From positions 59,687-123,686 of the forward strand of contig CAYTJD010000129.1 of assembly GCA_964438005.1 (NCBI GenBank): a stretch of 64,000 nucleotides of DNA. Direction: 5' to 3'. How positions within the stretch are numbered: position 1 is the stretch's first letter; each line of letters starts with the position of its first letter. The position numbers and the translations under genes were made by a program. The stretch is from PSRJ01 sp964438005 (GTDB lineage: Bacteria; Acidobacteriota; Terriglobia; Bryobacterales; Bryobacteraceae). The notes beneath the pieces were generated by a model, which did no database searches, was not told the origin of the DNA, and saw only the letters and a list, made by a program, of their open reading frames with translations. Positions 43,945 through 52,197 of the stretch are shown one piece after another.

Positions 43945-44157
43945 GGGGTTACACTCCGCGGAACCCGTTATTGTAGCCGGTGCGGAGGAGCCTGGGATTG
44001 CGCATTCACGAATCGGAAAAAAAAATCTGCTTTGTACTTTCAGTAATTTAAGAGTTCTCAGTCGATTTTTCGCAGGATCTCGGGTGTTAGTCTCAAATCG
44101 GGAAGAGAGTTGCGGCCTTGCGACAAACGCGAGGCCGTTTTTATTTGGGATTGCACG
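43945..44157. other. Leader region of the phage-like cassette
   Basis: 213 bp between panE (leftward) and the first cassette gene (rightward). It contains an A-rich run near 44018-44026, AT-rich sequence to 44080 and, at its right end, a strong intrinsic terminator. Because no gene reads rightward into this region, the terminator must act on the cassette leader itself. I could not settle on a single promoter. Confidence 0.5.
44113..44146 (+). terminator. Rho-independent terminator in the cassette leader (attenuator candidate)
   Basis: CGGCCTTGCG (44113-44122), loop ACAAA, CGCGAGGCCG (44128-44137), then TTTTTATTT: a 10-bp stem with one G-T pair followed by a T-tract. It is directional, as the other strand lacks a T-tract. 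It ends 11 bp before the first ORF. Confidence 0.7.
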
Positions 44158-44433
44158 ATGCCGAAAGAAACAGAAAAACAATTCACGGCGCCTCAAGCGT
44201 GCAGGGAATGTGGACACTGGCAGGAGATCACACAGCAGATTCGCATCGCGGAAGTGCTGACGAAGGCGATTGACGGGATGCAGGCGCGGCTCACGTCCGG
44301 GGAGTTCAAGCCGACCTTGGGGGATTACCTCAAGCTGCTGCAACTGGAGAAGGAGATGGAAGAAGGCGGGCCGACGGAGATTAAGGTTACATGGGTCGAT
44401 CCAGAGTTTTTGTCCAAGAAAACCGAGCAATAG
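44158..44433 (+). CDS. Putative small terminase subunit-like or packaging accessory protein
   Basis: A 91-aa protein, first gene of the cassette. It contains a CxxCxxW pair (ACRECGHWQEI), a helical region RIAEVLTKAIDGMQARLTSG and an acidic C-terminal half. Position directly before, and overlapping by 43 bp, the large terminase suggests the DNA-recognition small subunit, but no HTH is evident and the identity is inferred from order alone. Confidence 0.45.
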   Translation: MPKETEKQFTAPQACRECGHWQEITQQIRIAEVLTKAIDGMQARLTSGEFKPTLGDYLKLLQLEKEMEEGGPTEIKVTWVDPEFLSKKTEQ

Positions 44434-45695
44434 TGTATGACCCGCTGCCATCGCAAAAAACATTTCATGCGTCCGAAGCGAGATTCAAGGGATTTTCGGG
44501 ACCAATCGGCTGCGGGAAGAGTCAGGCCCTGTGCCAGGAAGCGATCCGATTGAGCTACATGAATCCAGGCCGGCTTGGGCTGCTGGGAGCGCCGACTTAC
44601 CCGATGCTGCGGGATGCGACGTGCGCGACCTTGTTCGAGATTCTCGATAAGAACGAGATTCCGTTCGAGCACAACAAGGCGGAAAACACGGTGATCCTGA
44701 GGGACACCGGGTCTCGCATTCTGTTTCGGCCGGTGGATGAGTTTGAACGGCTGCGGGGGACCAACCTGGCATGGTTCGGTCTGGATGAGCTGACCTACAC
44801 CCAGGAACCGGCATGGCTGCGGCTAGAGGGCCGCTTGCGGGATCCACAAGCCAGACGGTTATGCGGTTTCGCGGTCTGGACCCCAAAAGGCTATGACTGG
44901 GTGTATCGCCGATTTGTCGCGGAGCGCTCGAAGGATTATGAGCTGGTCATGGCGCCGGCTTTTGAAAACCGGTACATACTCGGCAAGATTCCGGATTTCT
45001 ACGATCGCCTGGAAAAGAGCTACGACGAGAGTTTCTATCGCCAGGAAGTGCTCGGGGCATACCTGAACATGACGGGTGGGCTGGTGTACCGCTCGTTCTC
45101 GCGGGAACAGCACATCCAGGGGGTACACCCGGACCCGCGCCTACCGCTGTTGTGGGCGCTGGACTTCAATGTGGACCCGATGAGCTCGCTGGTGGCGCAG
45201 ATAGCGAATGGCCGGGTCCAGGTGCTGGACGAAATAGTCATCCGCCACGCGACGACGATGCAGGCTTGTGATGAATTTCTGAAACGGTTTCCGGAGCACC
45301 GGGCGGGGATCTATGTGTACGGAGACGCGTCCGGGAACAAAGAACAAACAACCGGATCTTCGGACTACGAGATGGTGCGGGAGCATTTTTCGATAAATAG
45401 CAACACTGCGGTGCACTACAGAGTCCCGAAGGCGAACCCGAGCGTACGGGAACGGATCAACCTGACGAACTCGAAGCTGTGGTCGGCGTCGGGCGAGGTG
45501 GGCCTGGTGGTGGATCCGAAATGCAAGGAACTGATCAAGGACTTCGAGCAGGTGTGCTTCAAGCAGGACAGCTATCAAATCGACAAAGACAGAGACCGGC
45601 AGAGAACGCATCTATCGGACGCGCTGGGCTATCTGCTTTGGCAGGAATGCAGACCACAGGGGACCATTGGCGAACGCCAGGGGAGAATCGTTTGA
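44391..45695 (+). CDS. terL: Phage-type large terminase subunit
   Basis: A 434-aa packaging ATPase/nuclease (numbering from the ATG at 44391; a GTG at 44433, overlapping the previous stop as TAGTG, is an alternative start). Walker A is GPIGCGKS at 37-44 and Walker B is LAWFGLDE with D132 and E133. The RNase H-like nuclease has D258 (LWALDFNVDP), D312 (YVYGDASGN) and D410 (THLSDALGYLL). It should cut concatemeric DNA and drive it into a capsid through the portal. All catalytic residues appear intact, which argues against decay. It overlaps the portal gene by 4 bp (TTGA). Confidence 0.9.
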   Translation: MGRSRVFVQENRAIVYDPLPSQKTFHASEARFKGFSGPIGCGKSQALCQEAIRLSYMNPGRLGLLGAPTYPMLRDATCATLFEILDKNEIPFEHNKAENTVILRDTGSRILFRPVDEFERLRGTNLAWFGLDELTYTQEPAWLRLEGRLRDPQARRLCGFAVWTPKGYDWVYRRFVAERSKDYELVMAPAFENRYILGKIPDFYDRLEKSYDESFYRQEVLGAYLNMTGGLVYRSFSREQHIQGVHPDPRLPLLWALDFNVDPMSSLVAQIANGRVQVLDEIVIRHATTMQACDEFLKRFPEHRAGIYVYGDASGNKEQTTGSSDYEMVREHFSINSNTAVHYRVPKANPSVRERINLTNSKLWSASGEVGLVVDPKCKELIKDFEQVCFKQDSYQIDKDRDRQRTHLSDALGYLLWQECRPQGTIGERQGRIV

Positions 45696-47080
45696 GCACG
45701 GCAACTATAAACCGCGAACATCCCGAATACATCGCACGAAAGGCGATGTGGAGGAAATACCGAGATCTCTATTCCGGCGGCGAGCGGCTGCGGGATAACG
45801 CGTCCGAATACCTGGTGCGGCGGCACAAGGAACCGGGCGAAGTATATGCGGAGCGCCTGAACCGGGTCTTCTATGAGAACTATATCGGCTCGATCGTGGA
45901 CTGGTACGCCGCAACGCTTCTGCGGCGGGAACCGGTGCTGTTGTTTGACGGTAACGACAGCGCGGCCAAGTCCTTTTACAACGTACTGTCTGAAGACTGC
46001 GACCTGAAGGGTACCAATTTCAGCGAATTCTTCCGGCAGCGGTTCGTACAGGCGCTGGTGTGCGGCGCGAGCTACCTGGTGGTGGATTTTCCGCGGACCA
46101 ACGCTGCGGTGCGGACACGGGCTGAAGAAGATGCATCGGGCCGGTCACGGGCGTACCTGGTCGATTATTCCGCGGAAGAGGTCATCAACTGGAATTACGA
46201 CCAAACCGGAAACCTGGAATGGGCTGTGATCCGCACAACGTGCTTGCAGCCGTCGAAGGTGACTGACGCGAAATGGGAGCGAGAAACGCGGTGGATCTAT
46301 TACGACCGCGAGAAATTCCAGATTTATCGAAGGACGGGAGAGGGAAGCCCGGTGGAGCCGATTGATGAAGGGCGGCACGGGCTGGCGTCGTTGCGGCGCG
46401 TCCCACTATTCCGGCTGCAGGTGAGCGAAGGGCTCTGGCTGATGAACAAGGCAGCACTGCTCCAACTGGAGCACTTTAACAAATCCAATGCGCTGGCCTG
46501 GGCGATCACCATGAGCCTCTTCGCCACGCCGGTCGTTTACTCAGACCGGGAATGGAACCAGATCGTCGGGGAGTCCTATTACATCCAGCTGGGGCCGGAA
46601 GACCGGTTTGGTTGGACGGAACCGGAAGGGAAAGTGCATCAGATTGCAGCTGACAACCTGGTGCGTCTGAAGGACGAAATCTACCGCGTATGCTACCTGC
46701 TAACGCACGCAGGCAGCGCGAGCTCGAGCGACCCGCGCATGTCGGGACTGAGCAAGCGGATGGATTTCAGCATCACGCAGGAAGTACTGCGTGCGTACGG
46801 CGACGCAGTCAAGGATGTGATGAAGCAAGTGCTGCGGACGATAGCCGCGGCGCGGCAGGACGCGGTCAGCATCGATGTTTCCGGGCTGGACGAGTTCGAT
46901 ATTGACGATTTCAGCAACGAGTTGGACGACGCCAAGAAGTTGCTGGACCTGGGAATCGGCTCGGAAACGCTGCGGAAGCAGGTCTTCAAGAAGCTGGCGT
47001 TCAAGTATCTGTGCGATGCACGCCAGGAAATCAAAAATCAGGTGGCTGATGAGGTTGACCGGATGAAGTATCCGGTATAG
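45692..47080 (+). CDS. Phage-type portal protein (DUF4055-like)
   Basis: A 462-aa protein. The likely start is the TTG at 45692, overlapping the terminase stop and preceded by GGGGAG; the open frame upstream is only terminase shadow. Features are YIARKAMWRKYRDLYSGGER, FYENYIGSIVDWYAATLLRR, LVCGASYLVVDFPR and a helical C-terminal part SKRMDFSITQEVLRAYGDAV. Portals form the dodecameric ring through which DNA passes. Order (terminase, portal, scaffold, coat) supports this strongly. Confidence 0.78.
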   Translation: MSTATINREHPEYIARKAMWRKYRDLYSGGERLRDNASEYLVRRHKEPGEVYAERLNRVFYENYIGSIVDWYAATLLRREPVLLFDGNDSAAKSFYNVLSEDCDLKGTNFSEFFRQRFVQALVCGASYLVVDFPRTNAAVRTRAEEDASGRSRAYLVDYSAEEVINWNYDQTGNLEWAVIRTTCLQPSKVTDAKWERETRWIYYDREKFQIYRRTGEGSPVEPIDEGRHGLASLRRVPLFRLQVSEGLWLMNKAALLQLEHFNKSNALAWAITMSLFATPVVYSDREWNQIVGESYYIQLGPEDRFGWTEPEGKVHQIAADNLVRLKDEIYRVCYLLTHAGSASSSDPRMSGLSKRMDFSITQEVLRAYGDAVKDVMKQVLRTIAAARQDAVSIDVSGLDEFDIDDFSNELDDAKKLLDLGIGSETLRKQVFKKLAFKYLCDARQEIKNQVADEVDRMKYPV

Positions 47081-47087
47081 GAGAAAC

Positions 47088-47639
47088 ATGGAAGAACCCG
47101 ATGTACAAACGATCGTCCGAAGCGCGATCCAGGAGTTCGTCAATCAGCAGCAAGCGAAAAGCGAGCCGGCCGTCAAGGCGGAGCTTCAGGAAGAGCGCAA
47201 ACGGCGGGAACAACTGGAACGCCGTCTGAACGAGCTGGTGGAAGAGAACACGCGCAGCCGAAAGACGGCGGAAGAAGCGGAGCGGAGCGCGGCGGTGCGC
47301 GCCGAACTGCAGCGGCTGGGCGTGGCGAAAATCGATCTGGCGTTCAAGGCAGTGCAAGACGGCATCGTGCGCGCCGAGGACGGGCGCCTGGTAGCGCGCA
47401 GCGACTCCGGCGAGATGCCGGTCAAGGAATACCTGGCTGCATTTGTGAACGAGAATCCGGAGTTTCTCCCGGCCAGAATCAGCGGCGGCACCGGAATGAC
47501 AGCGACATTCAAGGCTCCCGCCTCGGGCCGGGAGTCGATCGATGTGGAAAGAATCCGCCCTGGTATGAGCGCGGAGGAGATGCAGCGAGTGCGAGAGGAG
47601 ATCGTACGCGTGGCATCGCAGACCCTGCGGGGTTGTTAA
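47088..47639 (+). CDS. Coiled-coil protein, probable capsid scaffold
   Basis: A 183-aa protein with AGGAGA before the ATG. Residues about 25-80 are highly charged and helical (EERKRREQLERRLNELVEEN), fitting a coiled coil. The C-terminal third includes RPGMSAEEMQRVREEIVRVA. Its place between portal and coat, its small size and charge fit an assembly scaffold. No prohead protease motif is visible here or elsewhere in the cassette, consistent with a P22-type coat rather than an HK97-type with processing. Confidence 0.6.
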   Translation: MEEPDVQTIVRSAIQEFVNQQQAKSEPAVKAELQEERKRREQLERRLNELVEENTRSRKTAEEAERSAAVRAELQRLGVAKIDLAFKAVQDGIVRAEDGRLVARSDSGEMPVKEYLAAFVNENPEFLPARISGGTGMTATFKAPASGRESIDVERIRPGMSAEEMQRVREEIVRVASQTLRGC

Positions 47640-47643
47640 AAAG

Positions 47644-47707
47644 TCCGCCCCTGACGGTCGCAATTCTGTGAACGGTGAGGGGGCGGAGAATCCGGCCCAG
47701 AGGCCGG
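47644..47707 (+). promoter_or_regulatory. Two hairpins between scaffold and coat genes
   Basis: The first pairs TCCGCCCC (47644-47651) with GGGGCGGA (47680-47687) around a 28-nt loop. The second is CCGGCC (47692-47697), loop CAGA, GGCCGG (47702-47707). Neither has a T-tract. They may cut or protect the coat mRNA rather than stop transcription. Confidence 0.45.
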
Positions 47708-47729
47708 CAAATCAGAGCAAGGAGAAGAA

Positions 47730-48641
47730 GTGGCAGCAATAACCTCAAGTAACGTCGCAAACGCGATTGTGAAGCTGGTGGCGGCGGACGCATTGCCGGT
47801 GCTGGTGGGGAACCTCGTCATGGGGAACCTGGTGAATCGCGATTACGAGCCGGTGCTGGCAAACGCCGGAGACACAGTCAACATCCCGATCCCGCCGACC
47901 ATGGTGGCCAACAACATCCTCGAAGGCGGCGAGGTGCAGACGCAGAATCCGAGTCTGGGGAACGCTCAGATCGTTTTGAACACACACGCGGAGGCGACGT
48001 TCCAGATTCCGGATGTGACCAAGGTCTTGGCGGTGCCGGACCTGTTGAAGATTTACATGGAGCCGGCGGTGGCCGCGATCGCACAAAGGGTCGAGGCCGA
48101 TTTGCTGAACCTCTATGCGGGTTTCACGGCTAACGCTCCCGTTGGGACGGCGGGCACGCCGATCACCGAAGGAGTGATCGACGCGGCGGAAACCGCACTG
48201 TTCCTGGCGAAAGTTCCGCCAACGGAATCCAAGTACTTCGTGGTAGATGCGGCGACATATTCGACGTGGCGGCAGATTCCGCGGTTCAGCGAGTTCCAGA
48301 CGGCCGGCGACGCAGGGCTCGGAGCCATTGTTTCGGGCACGGTGGGGAAGATCAAAGACTTCTTTGTCTTCCGGTCGCAGTTCGTGCCCAAGACAGGAAG
48401 CGGCCCCGTCACCACGCACAATCTGGCATTCAGCAAAAACGCCATCGGCCTGGTGTTGCGGCGCTTGCCGCAACCGCTGCCGGGAACCGGCGCCATTGCG
48501 GAATATGCCGAATTGGGAAATTTCGGCATGCGGGTGGTAATGAGCTACCAGCCGAATACGCTCGCGCAGCAGTTCACGGTGGACGTGCTGTACGGGTGCG
48601 GTGTGCTTCGCAACAACTGCGGAGTACAAGTCAACACCTAA
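47730..48641 (+). CDS. Major coat protein, P22 gp5-like
   Basis: A 303-aa protein with GTG start and AAGGAG upstream. The N-terminus (SSNVANAIVKLVAADALPVL, then GNLVNRDYEPVLANAGDTVN) and IPIPP, with later EATFQIPDVTKVLAVPDLLK and RVEADLLNLYAGFT, fit the P22 coat (gene 5) family. It would form the icosahedral shell. Hairpins lie on both sides of the gene, which may help high expression. Confidence 0.8.
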   Translation: MAAITSSNVANAIVKLVAADALPVLVGNLVMGNLVNRDYEPVLANAGDTVNIPIPPTMVANNILEGGEVQTQNPSLGNAQIVLNTHAEATFQIPDVTKVLAVPDLLKIYMEPAVAAIAQRVEADLLNLYAGFTANAPVGTAGTPITEGVIDAAETALFLAKVPPTESKYFVVDAATYSTWRQIPRFSEFQTAGDAGLGAIVSGTVGKIKDFFVFRSQFVPKTGSGPVTTHNLAFSKNAIGLVLRRLPQPLPGTGAIAEYAELGNFGMRVVMSYQPNTLAQQFTVDVLYGCGVLRNNCGVQVNT

Positions 48642-48658
48642 TCAAACGGTGGGGAGGT

Positions 48659-48679
48659 GGGGGCGGAACATCCGCCCCC
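48659..48679 (+). promoter_or_regulatory. Perfect 9-bp hairpin after the coat gene
   Basis: GGGGGCGGA (48659-48667), a 3-nt loop, then TCCGCCCCC (48671-48679). No T-tract follows. Its arms repeat those of the hairpin before the coat gene, so the two could also pair across the gene. A role in mRNA end stability is plausible. Confidence 0.5.
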
Positions 48680-48706
48680 GATCTAGAAACAGGCAGGAGA
48701 GAACAT

Positions 48707-49033
48707 ATGGATCTGAAGCGTTATTACCAGAAGATTCGGCAGGTCGAATCGACCATCGTGGACGCCTTTGCGGTCGTCGTGAGCCTGGAAACGCCGGACG
48801 GCGGCAAGCCGGGAACTTTGACGGAAGTGCCTCCACGAGTGGCCGCCAAGATGGTGGTGGATGGCGTCGCGAAGCTGGCGAGTGAGGAGGAGGCACAGCG
48901 GCTACGCGCCGCTCAGGCCGAGGCACAGCGCGCGGCGGAACAGGCTGCAGCGGCCAGTCGTGTTCAGCTCAGCGTGCTTCCCACTGAGGTGTTGAACCGG
49001 CTGCGAGAAGCCGCGAATCCTCCGGAAGACTAG
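48707..49033 (+). CDS. Small helical cassette protein of unknown function
   Basis: A 108-aa protein with AGGAGA before the ATG. It starts MDLKRYYQKIRQVESTIVDA and has an Ala/Glu/Gln-rich helical middle (EEEAQRLRAAQAEAQRAAEQ). It lies between coat and head-completion genes and is probably a minor head or decoration-related protein. No family is recognised. Confidence 0.5.
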   Translation: MDLKRYYQKIRQVESTIVDAFAVVVSLETPDGGKPGTLTEVPPRVAAKMVVDGVAKLASEEEAQRLRAAQAEAQRAAEQAAAASRVQLSVLPTEVLNRLREAANPPED

Positions 49034-49034
49034 G

Positions 49035-49808
49035 GTGGCCCTGATGGCTCTGTTTACAGACGGTCCTGTGTCCAGCATCGAAGATCTGACGGCACAGGAC
49101 TCACAACTTTTGGACGTCGCTAGTATTGAGGGGATCGACGTCACCAGGAAAATCGCTCTGGCGCAGGAAGATGTGGGCGTGGAACTCACGGTTATGTTAG
49201 GCAATTTGAGTTTTGCCGATCAGGCGTTCTGGATGCCATCGCAACCGACACTCGGAGCTGTGGTGGTAACTCCGGCGCTCAAGCGGTGGCACAGCTTTGT
49301 GGCGTTGGAATTAGTCTATCGAGATGCGTACAACAGCCAACTGAATGACCGATACGCGGGAAAACGCGACCAGTTCCACCAGATGGCACAGTGGGCATTT
49401 GAAAAGTTGATCCAAATCGGAGTGGGCCTGGCGGCAAATCCGGTGCCGCGAGCTTCCACAGCGCGGGTTACGGCGATCCCCGGGGCGCTGGCAGACGGCA
49501 CATATTTCGTAAGCATCGCTTGGATGAACGCCTTAGGTGAAGAAGGGGCCAGTTCTGTGCCCGCGGTGGCGACGATCGCAGCAAGCACATTGCAAGTACA
49601 GCCTGGGCCAGCGCCGAAAAATGCAATCAACTGGAACGTGTATATCGGGACCGAAGAAGAATCGATGATTCGTCAAAACGGATCGCCGCTCGGCGCCGGT
49701 GAAATGTGGCGCCAGGACGGAGTTCTGGCGACAGCGGGACGTGTGCCGGAAACCGGGCAGGAGCCCGCGTATCTGAAACCGCTTCCCCGGATCATCCAGA
49801 GGGGATGA
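49035..49808 (+). CDS. Probable head-completion or connector protein with Ig-like C-terminal part
   Basis: A 257-aa protein; GTG at 49035 or ATG at 49044 are possible starts. Residues about 1-130 are helical (SSIEDLTAQDSQLLDVASIE; YRDAYNSQLNDRYAGKRDQF). Residues about 145-235 look like an Ig/fibronectin-type fold (ADGTYFVSIAWMNALGEEGA). It ends overlapping the next gene by 4 bp (ATGA). Gene order suggests a head-tail connector. The precise role is inferred. Confidence 0.5.
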   Translation: MALMALFTDGPVSSIEDLTAQDSQLLDVASIEGIDVTRKIALAQEDVGVELTVMLGNLSFADQAFWMPSQPTLGAVVVTPALKRWHSFVALELVYRDAYNSQLNDRYAGKRDQFHQMAQWAFEKLIQIGVGLAANPVPRASTARVTAIPGALADGTYFVSIAWMNALGEEGASSVPAVATIAASTLQVQPGPAPKNAINWNVYIGTEEESMIRQNGSPLGAGEMWRQDGVLATAGRVPETGQEPAYLKPLPRIIQRG

Positions 49809-50308
49809 TGATCTCCAAAATCAGCAGCGCCGCCGCGAGCAAGGTCATTGGCCGAATGACAGGGCCGAGCGGCATGAACGCCGGACTGGCGGCCCTCTCG
49901 GCGCCGGATAGTCTGCTGGCGGCTCCGATTGAGGCGGCGCAGGTTCGCGCCCAGAACGTAGCTGCGGAACTGGCGGAACGCAGCACTACCGTGCGCTACC
50001 CGGCAGTCCATGTTTATTGCGAAAAGATCGTGAACGACCTGGGCGAGAAATTCCGGAGCTTTTCGGGGAAAGTGCAGATGGCGATCGACCTGTGCCATTC
50101 GCAAGACAAGCTCAACGGGCTGCAGGACGCGCTTGAACTCTATGCCGATTCGATCACGCAAATGTTGGATGCGGCGCGCGGCGACTGGGGAGACGGGATG
50201 TTTTACGCCGGCGGGTACGAGGTGGCGCTTGGCGCGGTGAAGCGAGGCGGTAAGAATTTCACGCAAGCAGCGAAGGTCACATTCCAGATCGGAGTGAGCA
50301 GGAGTTGA
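49805..50308 (+). CDS. Cassette protein of unknown function, possibly a tail-completion protein
   Basis: A 167-aa protein starting within the previous stop codon (ATGA). Central parts are helical with two regions, VHVYCEKIVNDLGEKFRSFS and LQDALELYADSITQMLDAAR, and the end (AAKVTFQIGVSRS) looks like a beta-strand. Its position just before the tail tube gene matches tail-completion or tail-terminator proteins, but sequence alone does not prove it. Confidence 0.5.
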   Translation: MMISKISSAAASKVIGRMTGPSGMNAGLAALSAPDSLLAAPIEAAQVRAQNVAAELAERSTTVRYPAVHVYCEKIVNDLGEKFRSFSGKVQMAIDLCHSQDKLNGLQDALELYADSITQMLDAARGDWGDGMFYAGGYEVALGAVKRGGKNFTQAAKVTFQIGVSRS

Positions 50309-50309
50309 A

Positions 50310-51482
50310 ATGAGCTCTTATATACTATCAAACGCGAACCGGTTCTACACCGAGCTGGAGAGCTCGTACGGAAGCGTCGGAGCCATCGCGGCTGCGAACC
50401 GGATCCCGGCGTTGAAGCTCACCGTCACCCACCAGCGGGAGACAGCGGACCGGAAGGACAAAACAGGGAGCAGAACCTTTTCGGGCCAGCCGAGCGGAGG
50501 GCGGCGCCGCACGGATTTCGAGTTGCGAACGTATCTTACCAGCTGGCCGAAGGCGCAGGCCGGACCGGGCTATGGGCCGCTCTTTCAAGCGGCGTTGGGG
50601 GCGGCCCCTAGCCGGTTTAGCGGCGGCACCCTCGCCTCGACCACCGGCGGCGGAAGGCTCGGGTTCGCAGGCGCCCACGGATTGAGCGTGGGCCAAGCGG
50701 TTTCCTCAGGCGGAGAGATCCGGTTTGTCTCGGCGATCGTGGATGCGACGACAGTGCAATTGAATGCGCCATTCGCTGCAGTGCCGGGTACTGGGGCGAC
50801 GCTGGGGGCCGCCGTGACGTACGGGCTCGCGACCGAACTGCCGAGCGTAAGCGTGTTCGACTACTGGAGCCCGGCGACGGCGGTGCACCGGCTACTATGC
50901 GGGGCGGCTGTCGATCAGATGGAGATCGCGATCAACGGCGACTATCACGAGTTCCATTTCAGCGGCCCGGCGCAAGATGTGCTGGACACCAGCAGCTTTT
51001 CTTCCGGCACCGGCCAGCTGCAGAGTTTTCCCTCGGAGCCCGCGCTGGACGCGTTCGACTATTCGATCGTGCCGGGAAACATGGGGCAGGCGTGGCTTGG
51101 TACGTCTCCCGCTCAGTTTTTCACAATCACAAACGCGTCGGTGGTTTTAAAGAACGGGTTGAGCACGCGGGCACGGGAGTTTGGCTCGAGCCTGCCCCGC
51201 GCGATTTCTCCGGGGCCTCGGGTGGTCACGGCGGCATTCGACTTGTACGGTCTTGATGACGACGCCACGAAGGGGTTGTACCAGGCGGCCCGGCAGCAAT
51301 CGCCAATCACGGTGATGTTTCAACTGGGTGAGCTGGAGGGACAGGTCATGGCCGTCCACCTCAAGAGCGTAATTCCGGAAGTGCCGGAATTCGATGACAG
51401 CGAGAACCGGCTGCAGTGGCGGTTCCGCGCATCGCAGGCGCAGGGGACGGTGGACGATGAGATCGCGGTGGCATTCGGATGA
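50310..51482 (+). CDS. Probable tail tube protein
   Basis: A 390-aa beta-rich protein. The N-terminus NRFYTELESSYGSVGAIAAA, the central GDYHEFHFSGPAQDVLD and the C-terminal VMFQLGELEGQVMAVHLKSV are consistent with tail tube proteins of siphovirus type. Residues about 115-165 form an inserted small beta domain (GGRLGFAGAHGLSVGQAVSS). Location directly before a tail-assembly chaperone with frameshift supports the assignment. Its end overlaps the next gene by 4 bp. Confidence 0.6.
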   Translation: MSSYILSNANRFYTELESSYGSVGAIAAANRIPALKLTVTHQRETADRKDKTGSRTFSGQPSGGRRRTDFELRTYLTSWPKAQAGPGYGPLFQAALGAAPSRFSGGTLASTTGGGRLGFAGAHGLSVGQAVSSGGEIRFVSAIVDATTVQLNAPFAAVPGTGATLGAAVTYGLATELPSVSVFDYWSPATAVHRLLCGAAVDQMEIAINGDYHEFHFSGPAQDVLDTSSFSSGTGQLQSFPSEPALDAFDYSIVPGNMGQAWLGTSPAQFFTITNASVVLKNGLSTRAREFGSSLPRAISPGPRVVTAAFDLYGLDDDATKGLYQAARQQSPITVMFQLGELEGQVMAVHLKSVIPEVPEFDDSENRLQWRFRASQAQGTVDDEIAVAFG

Positions 51483-51850
51483 CGATGACTTATGAAAGCG
51501 TAATGTTGGTGGAGTCGCGAATTGCGCCGGGAGTGACGTTCAGGGTCGCGAAGATGTCTTACGGACGGCGCACCGAGTTGATGCGGCGAATTCGCGAGCT
51601 CTCGCGGCACATGGAATTTCTCGAGGCCGGCAAGGAGCCGGCTGACAAAATGGATGCGGCGCTCGCGGAAGCGGAGATCGGCCGGCTGTACGTGAGCTGG
51701 GGCCTCCGGGGCGTCTCGGGATTGGTCGTGGATGGGGCTGAAGCGACTCCAGAGCTCTTGGCGGAGAGCGGCCCGGAGGATCTTTTTCGTGAGGCGCTGG
51801 CGGCCGTGCAGTTGCAGGCCGGCCTCACCCAGGAAGAACGAAAAAACTAA
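51479..51850 (+). CDS. Tail-assembly chaperone, short (G-type) form
   Basis: A 123-aa protein that starts within the tail tube stop. It has a helical core, MSYGRRTELMRRIRELSRHM, and an acidic C-terminal part SGPEDLFREALAAVQLQAGL. The final codons read CGA AAA AAC TAA and include a canonical -1 slippery heptamer. Size, position between tail tube and tape measure, and the slippery site match the lambda gpG type. Normal termination here gives the short form. Confidence 0.75.
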   Translation: MTMTYESVMLVESRIAPGVTFRVAKMSYGRRTELMRRIRELSRHMEFLEAGKEPADKMDAALAEAEIGRLYVSWGLRGVSGLVVDGAEATPELLAESGPEDLFREALAAVQLQAGLTQEERKN

Positions 51851-52197
51851 TCGTCGCCTTCCATTTTCAATTTTCAAATCAGGACGGTTGGAAGTGCGAG
51901 ACGTGCCGGAAATCCGGCCTGGAGAGGAAGAGGCGCTGCGGCTGGCTGGGACTTCGGGAAGAACCGAAGACGGCACCGGTATGGGCCCGCAAAGGCATCG
52001 CGCTTGGAGTTTGTCCGAAGTCGTATATCACGGCAGAGAGCATTGCGTTGCTTAATGAATACTCCGTGAGCCGGCGCCTGGGCAGAACCGACATATCACG
52101 ACTGAGTGGGCGGCAAGTAGATGCGTTCTTGATCCTGGAGGAAGCAGTCGCAGCGGAAATCAGAGATGGCCAGCAGAACACAAGAAACAATCTTTAA
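51479..52197 (+). CDS. Tail-assembly chaperone, long (GT-type) form made by -1 frameshift
   Basis: A -1 slip at A AAA AAC (51841-51847) would continue translation from CTA at 51847 through 116 further sense codons to TAA at 52195-52197, giving about 239 aa. The extension has no start codon of its own near the junction, yet is fully open with coding-like sequence. It starts LIVAFHFQFSNQDGWKCETC and carries a Cys cluster (C17, C20 and C31 of the extension). It overlaps the following gene by 32 bp. In lambda the GT product recruits tail tube protein to the tape measure. The mechanism here is inferred from sequence. Confidence 0.75.
51841..51903 (+). promoter_or_regulatory. Programmed -1 ribosomal frameshift site with downstream stem
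   Basis: The heptamer A AAA AAC is in the correct phase (AAA in the P site, AAC in the A site). Four bases later a stem begins: CGTCGCCTTCCA (51852-51863) pairs with TGGAAG (51889-51894), GCG (51896-51898) and ACG (51901-51903), with 1-nt and 2-nt bulges and a 25-nt loop. Slippery site, spacer and stem together form a classic stimulatory signal. Confidence 0.75.

Noticed and set aside
47088..47639. Prohead protease
   Set aside because: The protein is a charged coiled coil without Ser/His/Asp protease motifs; a scaffold fits better.
51732..52055. A 107-codon ORF overlapping the tail-assembly chaperone
   Set aside because: It is in the third frame. The -1 frame starting at the slippery site is open, ends at the next gene and explains the region better.
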